Source of the DNA: an uncultured Clostridia bacterium
GTDB taxonomy: Bacteria; Bacillota; Clostridia; Christensenellales; Borkfalkiaceae
Direction: 5' to 3'
NCBI GenBank assembly: GCA_949282385.1
Contig: CASDOP010000001.1
Span: forward strand, 124,001-188,000
Length of the DNA stretch: 64,000 nt
A program made the position numbers and the translations under genes. Below are positions 10,327-18,948 of the stretch, piece by piece. Under the pieces are notes generated by a model, which saw only the letters and a program-made list of their open reading frames with translations, did no database searches and had not been told where the DNA came from. Numbering within the stretch: position 1 is the stretch's first letter; each line of letters begins with the position of its first letter.

Positions 10327-11265
10327 TTACCCAAAAATCTTACTTATGGTTTCGGCGGCTTTCTTTTTATTAAGTATCTGCACATAAACCTTTTCGGTCG
10401 TTTCAGCATTTGCGTGTCCTAACGCCTTTTGCACGTCGCGGATGTTCGCGCCTTTATAGTCCCAAATACTTGCCGCCGCGTGGCGTAAGTCGTGGGAGCC
10501 TATGCCGCTATGCCCCGTCAGTCTTTGCACATATCCGCGCACAAGTTTAGTAACCGCTTGCCGAGTCAAAGGCTTGTCTTTATTCTCGCCGACAAACACA
10601 TAATCGCAAGGCTTTAAATAAGCCGTTTTTTGCGCCTTTTTACGCTCGTCAATGTATTCTGCCATAACTCTCTGCGCAGCCGCAGGAAACGGCGCATAGC
10701 GCGATTTATTGCCCTTTCCGTGGTCTACAAACACGTTGCTGTTTTCATAGTCCAAATCTCGCACTCGAAGATTGCAAAGTTCAGACACTCGAAGTCCAGA
10801 CTGAATAAACAAAGTTATAATCGCGCGGTTGCGGCGCAGAGTAGACCTCTTTGTATGCGGCGGTATTTTGCCCGACAAAAGCAAAGTAATTTCGTCAAGG
10901 GTAGGTATGTCGTGAGTAACTTCTTCAGCCGCAGGCATCGCCGTTTTTTTAATAGGTTGCTCGGCGTAAAAGCCATTGTCAATCGCCCATTTAAAAAATG
11001 CCTTAATAAGCGTAAAGTAGTGGAGGACGGTATTCGTCTTAACGCCGCGCGCAAAAAGCTCTTGCTTGTATTCGCTTATCATAAGCGGTGTAATCTCGGT
11101 GCCGTGTTCCTCGCCGCGCTTGTCTTTCAGCCATTCGCCAAACTCGGTCAAAACGTGCGCGTATTGAGTGTAAGTAGAAACGCTCTTGGAGCTTACTTTC
11201 AAATCCGACAGATATGCCGTCATTGCCTTTTCGTAATGCTCGCTTACAGTAGCTGTAATCTTCAT
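10327..11265 (-). CDS. int: Tyrosine recombinase (phage integrase)
   Basis: 312 residues from the ATG at 11265. A longer frame opens upstream, but it would run into the neighbouring gene. The N-terminal half is a core-binding SAM-like domain (EHYEKAMTAYLSDLKVSS). The catalytic domain shows the expected residues: Arg in SGLRVSELCNLR, Lys in GKGNKSRY, the HxxR box in SHDLRHAAAS, a second His in LGHANAE, and the nucleophile Tyr in EKVYVQ. It cuts and rejoins att sites. It is the last gene of the leftward arm and ends at a strong terminator. It lies about 22 kb from the tRNA-Trp gene that looks like the integration site, which is unusual because int normally sits beside attP. Confidence 0.93.
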   Translation of the reverse strand: MKITATVSEHYEKAMTAYLSDLKVSSKSVSTYTQYAHVLTEFGEWLKDKRGEEHGTEITPLMISEYKQELFARGVKTNTVLHYFTLIKAFFKWAIDNGFYAEQPIKKTAMPAAEEVTHDIPTLDEITLLLSGKIPPHTKRSTLRRNRAIITLFIQSGLRVSELCNLRVRDLDYENSNVFVDHGKGNKSRYAPFPAAAQRVMAEYIDERKKAQKTAYLKPCDYVFVGENKDKPLTRQAVTKLVRGYVQRLTGHSGIGSHDLRHAAASIWDYKGANIRDVQKALGHANAETTEKVYVQILNKKKAAETISKIFG

Positions 11266-11275
11266 AATGCTGTCT

Positions 11276-11740
11276 TTATTTATCCTCCGTAGTAGATTTT
11301 GTTTCGTTGCCGTCTGTAACGGCTTCTTTTGCCTCCGTAACCGCCGAATTGCTCGGTGTGATTGTGTATTCGTCTGGCGCAATGTTGACCGCCTTAGCCG
11401 TAATTTCGGGGTTCATTTGCGTTTCCAAACGCCAACGCTGTTTGCGCAGTTGCGCTTCTTTAGCTTTAAGCTCTTCAATCTGTGCGTGCGTGTCTGCAAT
11501 TTGTTTGTCAAGCTCCGAAACGGCAAGTTTATTACCCAAAATAGTTTTGCCGATAAGGTAAAACCTCTCAAAGTTATATTCCTTATCGGGAAGAGTAATA
11601 TCGCCTGCCTTGCCGTCTTCGTATTTCACAGTAGCAATAACAAAATGAGTATCAATACCTATTTTATAAACCCCCGTAACATTCCCTGCAAGCCCATCGG
11701 CGCGTATAACCTTATCGCCAACTTTAATTTCTATATCCAT
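11276..11740 (-). CDS. Hypothetical phage protein with KOW/SH3-like start and coiled coil
   Basis: 154 residues. Residues 1-55 read IKVGDKVIRADGLAGNVTGV and resemble a small SH3-like barrel. Residues about 75-105 are a coiled coil (LDKQIADTHAQIEELKAKEA), followed by a low-complexity acidic Thr-rich tail. It starts 3 nt after the next upstream gene. Function unknown. Confidence 0.6.
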   Translation of the reverse strand: MDIEIKVGDKVIRADGLAGNVTGVYKIGIDTHFVIATVKYEDGKAGDITLPDKEYNFERFYLIGKTILGNKLAVSELDKQIADTHAQIEELKAKEAQLRKQRWRLETQMNPEITAKAVNIAPDEYTITPSNSAVTEAKEAVTDGNETKSTTEDK

Positions 11741-11743
11741 AAT

Positions 11744-12118
11744 TTATTCTCCTCCAATTTCTGTGTTAGCAGAAAACGCTTTAGCAATAGCTTGCTCAAA
11801 ATTATTTTTCGCTTCATTTTCCGAAAAAAAAGCTTTTTTATGATAAAGCAAGTCGCATACTTGATAAATATTATCCTCCGTAACCTCAATGCAGGTTGTT
11901 TTCGCATCTATAAAACGCACAACTTCGTTTTTCTCATTATGCCCGTCCTTAAGCGACAGTCCATACATATAGACAGTATCACCAATTTTACAAAGCGAAG
12001 AAATCATTTCAGATACTTGCTTATGTAAATTTTCGTTTTCGGCTTCAAGCTCTTTTATTCGGTTTTTTTGAACTTCTATTAGCCAAATTGCCTGTTTCAT
12101 TTTTTGGTCATCAGTCAT
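11744..12118 (-). CDS. Hypothetical phage protein with coiled coil
   Basis: 124 residues behind GGGGGCAAG. A helical N-terminus (KNRIKELEAENENLHKQVSE) is followed by a segment GDTVYMYGLSLKDGHNEKNE and a C-terminal helix ending TEIGGE. The middle segment resembles the one in the 147-residue gene at 12471 (GDDCFIVLAVNYG... after a coiled coil), so these two neighbours may be diverged paralogues. Function unknown. Confidence 0.6.
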   Translation of the reverse strand: MTDDQKMKQAIWLIEVQKNRIKELEAENENLHKQVSEMISSLCKIGDTVYMYGLSLKDGHNEKNEVVRFIDAKTTCIEVTEDNIYQVCDLLYHKKAFFSENEAKNNFEQAIAKAFSANTEIGGE

Positions 12119-12167
12119 TTTTGCTTGCCCCCATAAAAAGTTTATTAAGTCTGTCTATATAGTCGGG

Positions 12168-12248
12168 CTATAAAGGTAGTACCCAACAAGTTTTATAATC
12201 GGCACCGAACTGCTCAGCGGCGCAACATTTACATAGAGAGGCAGCCAT
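12168..12248 (-). CDS. Possible 26-residue Cys-rich microprotein
   Basis: In the 165-nt gap between two genes, an ORF reads MAASLCKCCAAEQFGADYKT then CWVLPL and a stop. The Cys pattern recalls the small zinc-binding proteins next to it. A weak purine-rich site (GGAATG) lies upstream. Very short, so tentative. Confidence 0.3.
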   Translation of the reverse strand: MAASLCKCCAAEQFGADYKTCWVLPL

Positions 12249-12282
12249 TCGTAATCATTCCTTTGTTAACTCCGATAAAACA

Positions 12283-12471
12283 TTATTTTTGCTCCTTTGA
12301 AATAAATTCTTTACAAGTTCTTCTATGCCCTGCATTTTTACTATTTCTATGCCATAACCAACAATCGCACGGCGTATATGAATAATCATTAAGCTGTATT
12401 TTGTGATTATAATCAATGCCTATTGCGTGTTTACATTTTAAGCAAATATTTTCTTCGTCTTTTGGTATCAT
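12283..12471 (-). CDS. Small four-cysteine protein
   Basis: 62 residues from the ATG at 12471, which overlaps the stop of the upstream gene as TAATG, suggesting coupled translation. Cysteines occur as CLKC near the start and CDC in the middle, with a later TCKEF, so a small zinc site is likely. A longer upstream frame exists but lies within the neighbouring gene. Function unknown. Confidence 0.55.
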   Translation of the reverse strand: MIPKDEENICLKCKHAIGIDYNHKIQLNDYSYTPCDCWLWHRNSKNAGHRRTCKEFISKEQK

Positions 12472-12914
12472 TACTTCTCTCCCAATTCTGCAAGCCGCTT
12501 TTCGGCGGCGGTTCGGTCGGTAAACCATATATTCCCATAACAATCTTTTAAGGGCAAAGAATGATAGCTATCATACTCTTTATCTCTCATTCCAACCCAT
12601 ATATTGTCTTTTGTTTTTTCTATTTCAGTAATTTCACATTCTACTACGCCATAATTTACAGCCAAAACAATAAAACAATCATCACCTATTGCGAACGGCA
12701 AATCGCCTAATATATTTAGCCTTTCGTGCAGGGCGGCGTTTTCGGCTTCCAACTGCCGAGCTTTTCTCGTTAGTTCCTTGTTTTCTGCTTCGCAAGCAAT
12801 AAGCCTTTGATAGCATTCTTCGCCATAAATCTTGTAGAGAGAAAGGATGTGCGGCGTAATGTCTTCGCACATAAAACTCTGCCGTTCTTTGCACCATTCT
12901 TCAAACGATTTCAT
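12471..12914 (-). CDS. Hypothetical phage protein with coiled coil
   Basis: 147 residues. An N-terminal helical part contains SFEEWCKERQSFMCEDITPH, then a coiled coil (ENKELTRKARQLEAENAALH), then a beta-rich part with LGDLPFAIGDDCFIVL. It shares the coiled-coil plus GD-x-barrel plan with the protein at 11744. Function unknown. Confidence 0.6.
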   Translation of the reverse strand: MKSFEEWCKERQSFMCEDITPHILSLYKIYGEECYQRLIACEAENKELTRKARQLEAENAALHERLNILGDLPFAIGDDCFIVLAVNYGVVECEITEIEKTKDNIWVGMRDKEYDSYHSLPLKDCYGNIWFTDRTAAEKRLAELGEK

Positions 12915-12916
12915 TT

Positions 12917-13234
12917 TTATTTACCTTCTTGCAATTCCTTTTCTGCTTGTTTAACCTCTCTTGCCATAATAGATAATGCACAAACTTCTTGCCCTGCTCT
13001 GTATTCGCTTCCGTCATCGTCAACAATCGTTGAAATATTGTCGGCAACTACATACTTCAGCGCAAGATTGTATAAAGCTCTGCAATATACATTTTTATCG
13101 TGTTCAGCGCGTTCAACCTTATCATTTGCAGTATTGTTCTTTAAGTCTGCGGCGCATCGTTCACAATATGCACCCATTAACCCTGCGCCGCCGTAAGTTT
13201 TGTCTATTTCTTTGCCACACACAATACATTTCAT
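12917..13234 (-). CDS. Small zinc-ribbon protein
   Basis: 105 residues. Two knuckles near the N-terminus, CIVCGKE and YCERCAADL, form a treble-clef or ribbon-type zinc site; the rest is helical and acidic. It overlaps the next gene by 4 nt. Likely a nucleic-acid or protein-binding adaptor of the phage early region; no specific function can be assigned. Confidence 0.6.
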   Translation of the reverse strand: MKCIVCGKEIDKTYGGAGLMGAYCERCAADLKNNTANDKVERAEHDKNVYCRALYNLALKYVVADNISTIVDDDGSEYRAGQEVCALSIMAREVKQAEKELQEGK

Positions 13235-13419
13235 CGCTGTTCTCCTTTATTAGTTTTTCTGCAACGCAAATAATCAGTAGTGGGAGAGCTAAACTCCGTG
13301 AGTACTATTGCCGGTTCGTCAAATCTGTCGCTGTCGCAAAGATAGTCGCCCTCGCCGATATAAAGACAATCAGGGCAAAGATCGCCGCAGATGCGCTTGC
13401 GCTTGTTATGCTTTTTCAT
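13231..13419 (-). CDS. Small Cys-rich phage protein
   Basis: 62 residues from the ATG at 13419, chosen because GAGGCAACCG precedes it; the longer frame runs into the upstream gene. Cysteines occur in CGDLCPDCLY, near YLCDSD and in LRCRKT, consistent with zinc binding. Function unknown. Confidence 0.55.
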   Translation of the reverse strand: MKKHNKRKRICGDLCPDCLYIGEGDYLCDSDRFDEPAIVLTEFSSPTTDYLRCRKTNKGEQR

Positions 13420-13618
13420 CGGTTGCCTCCTCGCAATCTTTAACACATTCTTCGCAAGGGACAAATTCACTTATTATCGAGCTGCTCTTTCTTAAAACTT
13501 TATTGTACTTTCTGCAAATAGCGCAAGGTTTAAACTTCGGTTCGTAAATTTCTTGAAAAAACACACATCGCCTACTGCAAAAACTACCTTCTATCAACAA
13601 ATTAGAATTTTTTAGCAT
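13406..13618 (-). CDS. Small Cys-rich phage protein
   Basis: 70 residues with eight cysteines (FCSRRCVFF, CAICRKY, CEECVKDC), a pattern for two zinc sites. It overlaps the downstream gene by 14 nt and the upstream gene by 7 nt, so all are probably translated from one message. Function unknown. Confidence 0.55.
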   Translation of the reverse strand: MLKNSNLLIEGSFCSRRCVFFQEIYEPKFKPCAICRKYNKVLRKSSSIISEFVPCEECVKDCEEATDEKA

Positions 13619-14154
13619 TGTTTTTTCTCCGTCATTTCCTCAACAAGCTCGTTTATCATATCGCAAAGATACTCGTCTGCGCTGTTGCTTATATCCTCGT
13701 CGCGGTGGATAATATCTTTTATCCGCTCCGCAAACTCTCTTATGTTTCCTGTTCTCTCTACTTTTGCAAATGGAATATCTGCATCTTGCTCGGCTCCCTT
13801 TTTGCAGTACCGCTCAAGCAATTCGTTATACTTGCAAAAAAAATCGTCAATGCTTATTGTATAATGGTTCAAATCCGCAGTAGTTTTTGTCTTTAAATAA
13901 ACAGACATATCATTTAAGGCTTGATACACATATTTTGCAATGTTTTCCTCACGCTCATAAAGCGAATCTACAAGTTCACCAGACAAAACATAAGTATCGA
14001 CAACATTAAAAATAGTAGCTGTTCTGCTTGATTTTAAATATTCGCGCGGAGATGCTTTTTTTTGAACCAATATTGGTTCGTCTTTATCTGCAGGCAAATA
14101 AATCACTGGCGTTCCGTATTCATCCGTAGTTGTTAATCTTCTATATTTTGGCAT
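13612..14154 (-). CDS. Hypothetical phage protein
   Basis: 180 residues, soluble and mostly helical after a short N-terminal strand region (RRLTTTDEYGTPVIYL). No membrane segment and no motif I recognise. The start codon shares a base with the stop of the upstream gene, so translation is probably coupled. Confidence 0.55.
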   Translation of the reverse strand: MPKYRRLTTTDEYGTPVIYLPADKDEPILVQKKASPREYLKSSRTATIFNVVDTYVLSGELVDSLYEREENIAKYVYQALNDMSVYLKTKTTADLNHYTISIDDFFCKYNELLERYCKKGAEQDADIPFAKVERTGNIREFAERIKDIIHRDEDISNSADEYLCDMINELVEEMTEKKQC

Positions 14155-14453
14155 TATTTCACCTCCGCGCCGAATTCTGCGGCAAGTTCCAAAAGCTCTT
14201 CCATATGAATTACAAGTACCGTTCCATTTTCAAGCCAATGCGGAAAATCTATTAACTTTTTAACAAATTCCCTCGCCACATCGCTCTGCTTACGGTAGTC
14301 GGCAGCGTAAAGAATTTTACATACTTCATCTTTTATACACTTGCCTTTACTGTCAAGTCTGCAATCGTTAATACAATCAAGCCGACAACGGTATTTTGCC
14401 GCCGCTTTTTCCATTTCCTCAATCTGCTGCTGTTCAGTTTTCTGTTCACTCAT
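14154..14453 (-). CDS. Hypothetical phage protein with clustered cysteines
   Basis: 99 residues. The segment CRLDCINDCRLDSKGKC holds four cysteines; the C-terminal half is helical with many acidic residues. It overlaps the upstream gene by 4 nt. One copy of the CTGAACAG octamer lies in its coding sequence at 14430, encoding Thr-Glu-Gln. Function unknown. Confidence 0.55.
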   Translation of the reverse strand: MSEQKTEQQQIEEMEKAAAKYRCRLDCINDCRLDSKGKCIKDEVCKILYAADYRKQSDVAREFVKKLIDFPHWLENGTVLVIHMEELLELAAEFGAEVK

Positions 14454-14773
14454 AATTCAACCTCCTTGTACCAAATGTCTAAACAGTACATCTTAAACTC
14501 ACGCTTGCGCGTATAGTAGTTAGTCTGTAATACAAAAAACTCGTACTGTTCTGCGCCCTCAACACTATTAAAAGCCGTGCCTTTAAACTTCGCTGTTCCG
14601 TAGTTGTTGCGAAACTCACCAAAATCACTTTCAACGCCGCCAAATACAGCGGTAAGAGGAAGCGTTTTAAACTGTTCAGCTCTGCAAGCATCTTTATATC
14701 CGAGCTTTTTTACTGCTTTTAATATGGCTTTGCGCTTGCGCAACTGCATAATCTGCTCTAAATTATATATCAT
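14450..14773 (-). CDS. Hypothetical phage protein
   Basis: 107 residues. A basic N-terminal helix (LRKRKAILKAVKKLGY) precedes a mixed alpha/beta part rich in aromatic residues. It contains a CTGAACAG copy at 14671, encoding Ala-Glu-Gln. Function unknown. Confidence 0.55.
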   Translation of the reverse strand: MIYNLEQIMQLRKRKAILKAVKKLGYKDACRAEQFKTLPLTAVFGGVESDFGEFRNNYGTAKFKGTAFNSVEGAEQYEFFVLQTNYYTRKREFKMYCLDIWYKEVEL

Positions 14774-14862
14774 TTTATTCCTCGTCTTGTTAGTGCTTAT
14801 GTTAAAATTATACCATAGTTGAAAATGCCCTGCAATATTCTATTACGGTTAGTTATAATTTT

Positions 14863-16605
14863 TTATGCGTTCGTTTCAGCAAGTGCCAGAACGGAAGAAG
14901 AAGTCAAAAAGTATTTGCCGGGTTCAGACATAATCTTTTCATAAACAGCCGCACCCTGAAATTCATCTACAACTTTCTGTTCCGCTTTATCCATTTCGGC
15001 ATAATGCTTTTTGCCGTAGCAAGGGGGCAACCAGCCCTTTTCCTGCGATGCGAACAGGTTGAATTTTTCGAGTAGTTCGTTGTTGTTAAAAGTCAAGTGG
15101 CAAGTGCCCTTCTTGTAAAATGTTACGGTAAAATGCTTAAACTGAATGTTTTTCGCGTTGCCTGCATCAAAGTTGGTTTTAATAATATGCTGCAAGTCTT
15201 CCATATTCTGCATTTCACACACACCGCCTGCAAGGTAATTCAATGTTTTTGCAAGTTCGGAAAGTTCTCTTATTGCTTCGTGTTCGTCCAGCTTATATTC
15301 GTAGCCGTCGGTAGTGCAATAACCATAACACCCTTCGTGAAACTTGTACCGAGTTGTTCTGCGCCAAGGGTTATAGAAAGGAATAATTATTTTCTTATTC
15401 AGTTTATGCGCCGAGTTTGTTTTCCATCCGTTGTAATAGTGTACATTGTCGCAACCGTCGTACTGAGCATACTTTGTAAACTTATCAAACAAACCGATTA
15501 TTGCTTCTTTTACGCCGCGTATAGTAGCGTTTGCGTTCTCCTGCATAAGCACAAGTATGTTGTGTTCCGTAAAGTCGTAATGCTTAAATGTATCAAGCCT
15601 GCCCTGTAAATCTTGCTGCATACGATATGTCAGTTTAGCCGTAAATTTCGGATTGCTAAACAGCGCATACCAATAATCGTAGCGAATACGCTCTATTAAA
15701 GTGTTAATGCTTTCAAAGTCTTTACCATAAACTTTTAAAGTGAACGGTCTGTCGTATTCAGAACTTTTTATATTGTCAAAGCGCGCTTTATAAGCAATCC
15801 TAAACGCTTCATATTCTTTTACAAAAGCGATCGCGCTCTGTATATGTTCATTGTACTGCTTAACATACGCCGAAATCCAATCAAGCCCTAACTTAATAAG
15901 CTCGTGCTGTTCAGTCGGCTCGTCCGTATTTAACGTAAACGTCTCTGCCTTATCCAACTTCTCAAAAATAGCCGATGCAGATGAGTTAAAGGGAGTAGGT
16001 ATATCAATCCAGACAACCGCAACATCTACATCTGTTACGCGCTCGCTGTCGTATGCCGCAAACGGCGCATCGTAAATTTTTATGACGTTTTTGTATTTAT
16101 TAAGACAACTGCTTATTTCTTTTCTTGTGGGAGTATTCAGCTTCTCCAAAGTAGCCGCGTTCATAATACAAAGTATTCTGCCGCCGTAGCGTTCCTGCAA
16201 GCGTATAGCCTTAAGCAAGTGCTTGTCCGCTTCTGCAAAAGGCGGGTTCATAAAAATTAAGTCGTACTTTGTGTATGTTTCAAAGGTTAAAAAATCATCG
16301 TGAACGACAATAAAGTCCTCGCCTTTTAATGTTGCCTGTAAAGTCTTGTCAATCTCCACGCACTCGATATGACAACGAGGAAGGCGCGTATAGCTGTAAA
16401 TGCTATCGTTGCCGCTGTGCTTCTTTATGTATTTAACTATATCGCCCTTGCCCGCGCTCGGTTCAAGAACCTGTATATCGTATTTGTCTTCCTGCTCAAA
16501 AACTTTCATCTGCGGCATAAAATCCGCAAAAATTTTGTCAAGAAATGATGCAGGAGTAGGGTAGAACTGATTATCATTTTCGGTATATGTTGTTACTGTT
16601 TTCAT
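14863..16605 (-). CDS. Adenine-specific DNA methyltransferase with DUF4942 C-terminal domain
   Basis: 580 residues. The N-terminal half is a Rossmann-type methyltransferase. The AdoMet-binding motif is in VLEPSAGKGDIV (residues about 48-60). The catalytic motif IV is NPPF in DLIFMNPPFAEADK, as in N6-adenine enzymes. The C-terminal half (from about residue 230) contains NVHYYNGWKTNSAHKLNKKI and WRRTTRYKF and matches my memory of DUF4942, often fused to such enzymes in phages and plasmids. Likely a stand-alone phage methyltransferase that protects its DNA from host restriction; no restriction endonuclease is seen nearby. Confidence 0.85.
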   Translation of the reverse strand: MKTVTTYTENDNQFYPTPASFLDKIFADFMPQMKVFEQEDKYDIQVLEPSAGKGDIVKYIKKHSGNDSIYSYTRLPRCHIECVEIDKTLQATLKGEDFIVVHDDFLTFETYTKYDLIFMNPPFAEADKHLLKAIRLQERYGGRILCIMNAATLEKLNTPTRKEISSCLNKYKNVIKIYDAPFAAYDSERVTDVDVAVVWIDIPTPFNSSASAIFEKLDKAETFTLNTDEPTEQHELIKLGLDWISAYVKQYNEHIQSAIAFVKEYEAFRIAYKARFDNIKSSEYDRPFTLKVYGKDFESINTLIERIRYDYWYALFSNPKFTAKLTYRMQQDLQGRLDTFKHYDFTEHNILVLMQENANATIRGVKEAIIGLFDKFTKYAQYDGCDNVHYYNGWKTNSAHKLNKKIIIPFYNPWRRTTRYKFHEGCYGYCTTDGYEYKLDEHEAIRELSELAKTLNYLAGGVCEMQNMEDLQHIIKTNFDAGNAKNIQFKHFTVTFYKKGTCHLTFNNNELLEKFNLFASQEKGWLPPCYGKKHYAEMDKAEQKVVDEFQGAAVYEKIMSEPGKYFLTSSSVLALAETNA

Positions 16606-16712
16606 AATGTTTATAGCCTCCGTTCGCTGCCGTCAGCATTTATCTGTACGGACTTACGCAAATAAAATAGTTCCAAAAAAATAGCGGTAGCAGAACAAAA
16701 TATTGTTGCTGT

Positions 16713-16982
16713 TCAGTCGTTATTTTTAGCAGGTAAATCAATCAGCTTGCGGAAATTTTCTTCATCCTCCGCAGGGTAGCCTTCAAACTCTACATCCCAT
16801 ACTATGCCCGAATTAACGCCATTTTTATAGTATGAAACGCATATACTTTTATCCTGAAAAGGGTCATTAAACAAAGCGTATTCAGAAGCCTCCGCGCCGC
16901 TTTCTTCGCCTACGCTAAAAGTCCAAATCCATTCCAAGTCAAAATGCTCAAGTATAAGTTTTTCAACTTCCGATATAGTCAT
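16713..16982 (-). CDS. Hypothetical phage protein
   Basis: 89 residues, acidic and aromatic. The N-terminal helix reads SEVEKLILEHFDLEW, followed by strands with SICVSYYKNGVNSG. Its TGA stop lies inside a CTGAACAG octamer (16709-16716), as for three other genes in this arm. Function unknown. Confidence 0.5.
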   Translation of the reverse strand: MTISEVEKLILEHFDLEWIWTFSVGEESGAEASEYALFNDPFQDKSICVSYYKNGVNSGIVWDVEFEGYPAEDEENFRKLIDLPAKNND

Positions 16983-16988
16983 AAATAA

Positions 16989-17486
16989 TCACACCCTTTT
17001 CGGATATACACCCAAATATTTATTAAGGCTTTCAACACCTAAATAATCCAACTCGTACTGCTTGCGCTCCTGTTCAGTAAGCGCGCGGTCATATCTGATT
17101 ATGTCGTAGTATTTGCCCGTCAAATCATCCGCGCGGCCTATATATCCCCAAGTCGGTTGACATCCGGGAGAGTATCCGCGCAGACGCATCCCGTACTTAT
17201 ATATTGCCGGTTGCAGACGTTCATTTTCAGCAATAAATTCATAGCGTGGAGTGGGTATAGTCTCGCCGTTGTCCGTTGTCGCGGTCGCCGTACAATCAAT
17301 AATCGAACGGGATCTTAAATTGCGTGGTTCGGCTATTTTAATTTCAGGCGTAACTATATTCAAGCCAGACAGCGATTTCCGTTCAAGCTCATTGCTTAAC
17401 GCTTCATAAGCCGCCTTTGCGCTGTCAGCGTGTATGCAAACCGCACGCTCATAATATTCTTTAACTGTAAATATATATCTGTTCAT
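16989..17486 (-). CDS. Hypothetical mobile-element protein
   Basis: 165 residues from the ATG at 17486, which overlaps the upstream stop as ATGA. The C-terminal half contains RLRGYSPGCQPTWGYIGRAD followed by YYDIIRYDRALTEQERKQYE. I recall similar RxRxxSPGxQP and YDRxLTxxExxxYEL patterns in mobile elements of gut Firmicutes and Bacteroidetes, but cannot name the function with confidence. The LTEQ segment is encoded by a CTGAACAG octamer. Confidence 0.55.
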   Translation of the reverse strand: MNRYIFTVKEYYERAVCIHADSAKAAYEALSNELERKSLSGLNIVTPEIKIAEPRNLRSRSIIDCTATATTDNGETIPTPRYEFIAENERLQPAIYKYGMRLRGYSPGCQPTWGYIGRADDLTGKYYDIIRYDRALTEQERKQYELDYLGVESLNKYLGVYPKRV

Positions 17487-17716
17487 ACTTTCACCGCCTC
17501 GCCGTTCTGTTCTGTTTTCCGAAAGCCCCAAAACATTTTAACAAGCCTTTCGCGGCGTTTAGATAAAGGCGCAACATAAAACTTGTTTGCGTTCGGGTTA
17601 TAAATCTGCTCAAGTTTGCAAAGGCAGACAAGTTTATTGTGTGCCTCCTGCGCATTTATCGGGCAGCGGTGGAGGTGTTCCCATTCTGTCATAAAGTCGC
17701 TGTTATAGTACTTCAT
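17483..17716 (-). CDS. Hypothetical phage protein
   Basis: 77 residues, basic at the C-terminus (SKRRERLVKMFWGFRK). The start overlaps the upstream gene's stop by 4 nt. No family recognised. Confidence 0.5.
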   Translation of the reverse strand: MKYYNSDFMTEWEHLHRCPINAQEAHNKLVCLCKLEQIYNPNANKFYVAPLSKRRERLVKMFWGFRKTEQNGEAVKV

Positions 17717-17982
17717 AATTTGTTTTCCCCCTCGTTTAATTGCTTGTGCTTTTCAAAAATGCGCCTTGTCAAATTTTTTCCGCATATATCATAAACTGCG
17801 ACAAGCAAATTTATATAACTTTTTTCTGTTTGAGTCAGCCTATCGGAAAGCTGCTTTTTTTCGTCATACAAACGCCGACTGCACACACGCTCATTTTCAT
17901 ACGCCGTAATAAGCTGCTTTTTTGTTGCCGTTGATTTATATATCTTTTCCCCATCGTGATTAGTAAATAATTCTGCGTCCAT
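17713..17982 (-). CDS. Hypothetical phage protein, helical
   Basis: 89 residues with a predicted coiled coil (YDEKKQLSDRLTQTEKSYIN). The leader carries a copy of the intergenic box-plus-hairpin element (18014-18031). Function unknown. Confidence 0.5.
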   Translation of the reverse strand: MDAELFTNHDGEKIYKSTATKKQLITAYENERVCSRRLYDEKKQLSDRLTQTEKSYINLLVAVYDICGKNLTRRIFEKHKQLNEGENKL

Positions 17983-18047
17983 AGTTATCTCCTTAACGCC
18001 ACTTGCCGTTCAAGGCGGTCAAGGTTTACGCGCCTTATATGTTCTGT

Positions 18048-18392
18048 TCAGTCGCTTATCGCATACTTGCAAAACTCAATGATTGCCGCAACATTGCCTG
18101 CGCGGTAGATATTGATTGTCTGCGTGCCGTCAACATATTTATCAAAGGTCTTGCCTTCGTCATCATATATCTTAATCCACGGGCTATTAAAGCTCGCAAC
18201 GCGCGTGTAGTGTGCGCCAATCTCTGCCGGTTCAGTAACTATGTACGCATAGTAACAACCGTCTGTTCCAAAGTTCAGACTTTTAACTTCTGCGCCTGCG
18301 CGAATAGTAAGGGCGGCTATGTCGCTTGCGCCTATGCTTGTGCACCCAAAATCTTTGTACGTTTTGCCCTTGTGTTTCTGTTCGCTTTTCAT
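18048..18392 (-). CDS. Hypothetical phage protein
   Basis: 114 residues, beta-rich, with GCTSIGASDIAALTIRAGAE near the N-terminus and a helical end. Its TGA stop is embedded in CTGAACAG at 18044. It overlaps the next gene by 4 nt. Function unknown. Confidence 0.5.
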   Translation of the reverse strand: MKSEQKHKGKTYKDFGCTSIGASDIAALTIRAGAEVKSLNFGTDGCYYAYIVTEPAEIGAHYTRVASFNSPWIKIYDDEGKTFDKYVDGTQTINIYRAGNVAAIIEFCKYAISD

Positions 18393-18703
18393 TGTTTGCC
18401 TCCGTTGTTGTTTTCGTCCTGTAATTCTTCTATTGTCGCAAGCCGCATTTTTGCGCTTGTAAGTTCTCTCTGCGCCTTGTGTTTTTCAGCGATAAGAAAA
18501 TACCTTATTTCCGTTCTGATAAGACTTTCCGAGTGTAACGTCGTCTGTACAATTATGTTTTCGCCCTCGTCATCCCAGCAGATGGCAATATCTTTTCTGC
18601 GCTCGCCGTGGAAGTAGAGGAGAGGGAAAAGCTCTTCAGGCTTGCCGTGGACTTCGCCCTTTTCGTTTTTATGCTGTTCAAGCTGCGGATTTATAAGTAT
18701 CAT
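18389..18703 (-). CDS. Hypothetical phage protein
   Basis: 104 residues from the ATG at 18703, preceded by GGAGGCGTT; the longer frame overlaps the upstream gene fully and lacks a binding site. Contains RRKDIAICWDDEGENIIVQT then a long helix. Function unknown. Confidence 0.5.
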   Translation of the reverse strand: MILINPQLEQHKNEKGEVHGKPEELFPLLYFHGERRKDIAICWDDEGENIIVQTTLHSESLIRTEIRYFLIAEKHKAQRELTSAKMRLATIEELQDENNNGGKQ

Positions 18704-18713
18704 AACGCCTCCT

Positions 18714-18926
18714 TTAATATCCAAAAGTGCCGTTATTTTTAAAGTCTTCATTCCATTGAATAGCGGTCTGTTCTGCGTGTGCTCTGCTTTCGCAAACAGT
18801 ACAAGTCTTTGCGTTATGCCTTTCAATGTGCGCTTTTATGTTTTCGCCTACTTGTATTGTATCGGCGGCAGCATAAAGCTTGCCACCTTCTGTATTTAAA
18901 ACATATACAACGTATATTTTTTTCAT
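18714..18926 (-). CDS. Hypothetical phage protein
   Basis: 70 residues, small alpha/beta protein (KIYVVYVLNTEGGKLYAAAD). The repeat-like ending WNEDFKNNGTFGY is typical of small mobile-element proteins. Function unknown. Confidence 0.5.
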   Translation of the reverse strand: MKKIYVVYVLNTEGGKLYAAADTIQVGENIKAHIERHNAKTCTVCESRAHAEQTAIQWNEDFKNNGTFGY

Positions 18927-18948
18927 AGCCTTTTAGTCCCTTTTCTGT

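Noticed and set aside
10630..12028. Long + strand frames (220 and 253 codons) across the integrase and neighbours
   Set aside because: They are shadows of clear minus-strand genes with catalytic motifs, and their protein sequences are unstructured and Cys/Arg/Phe-rich.
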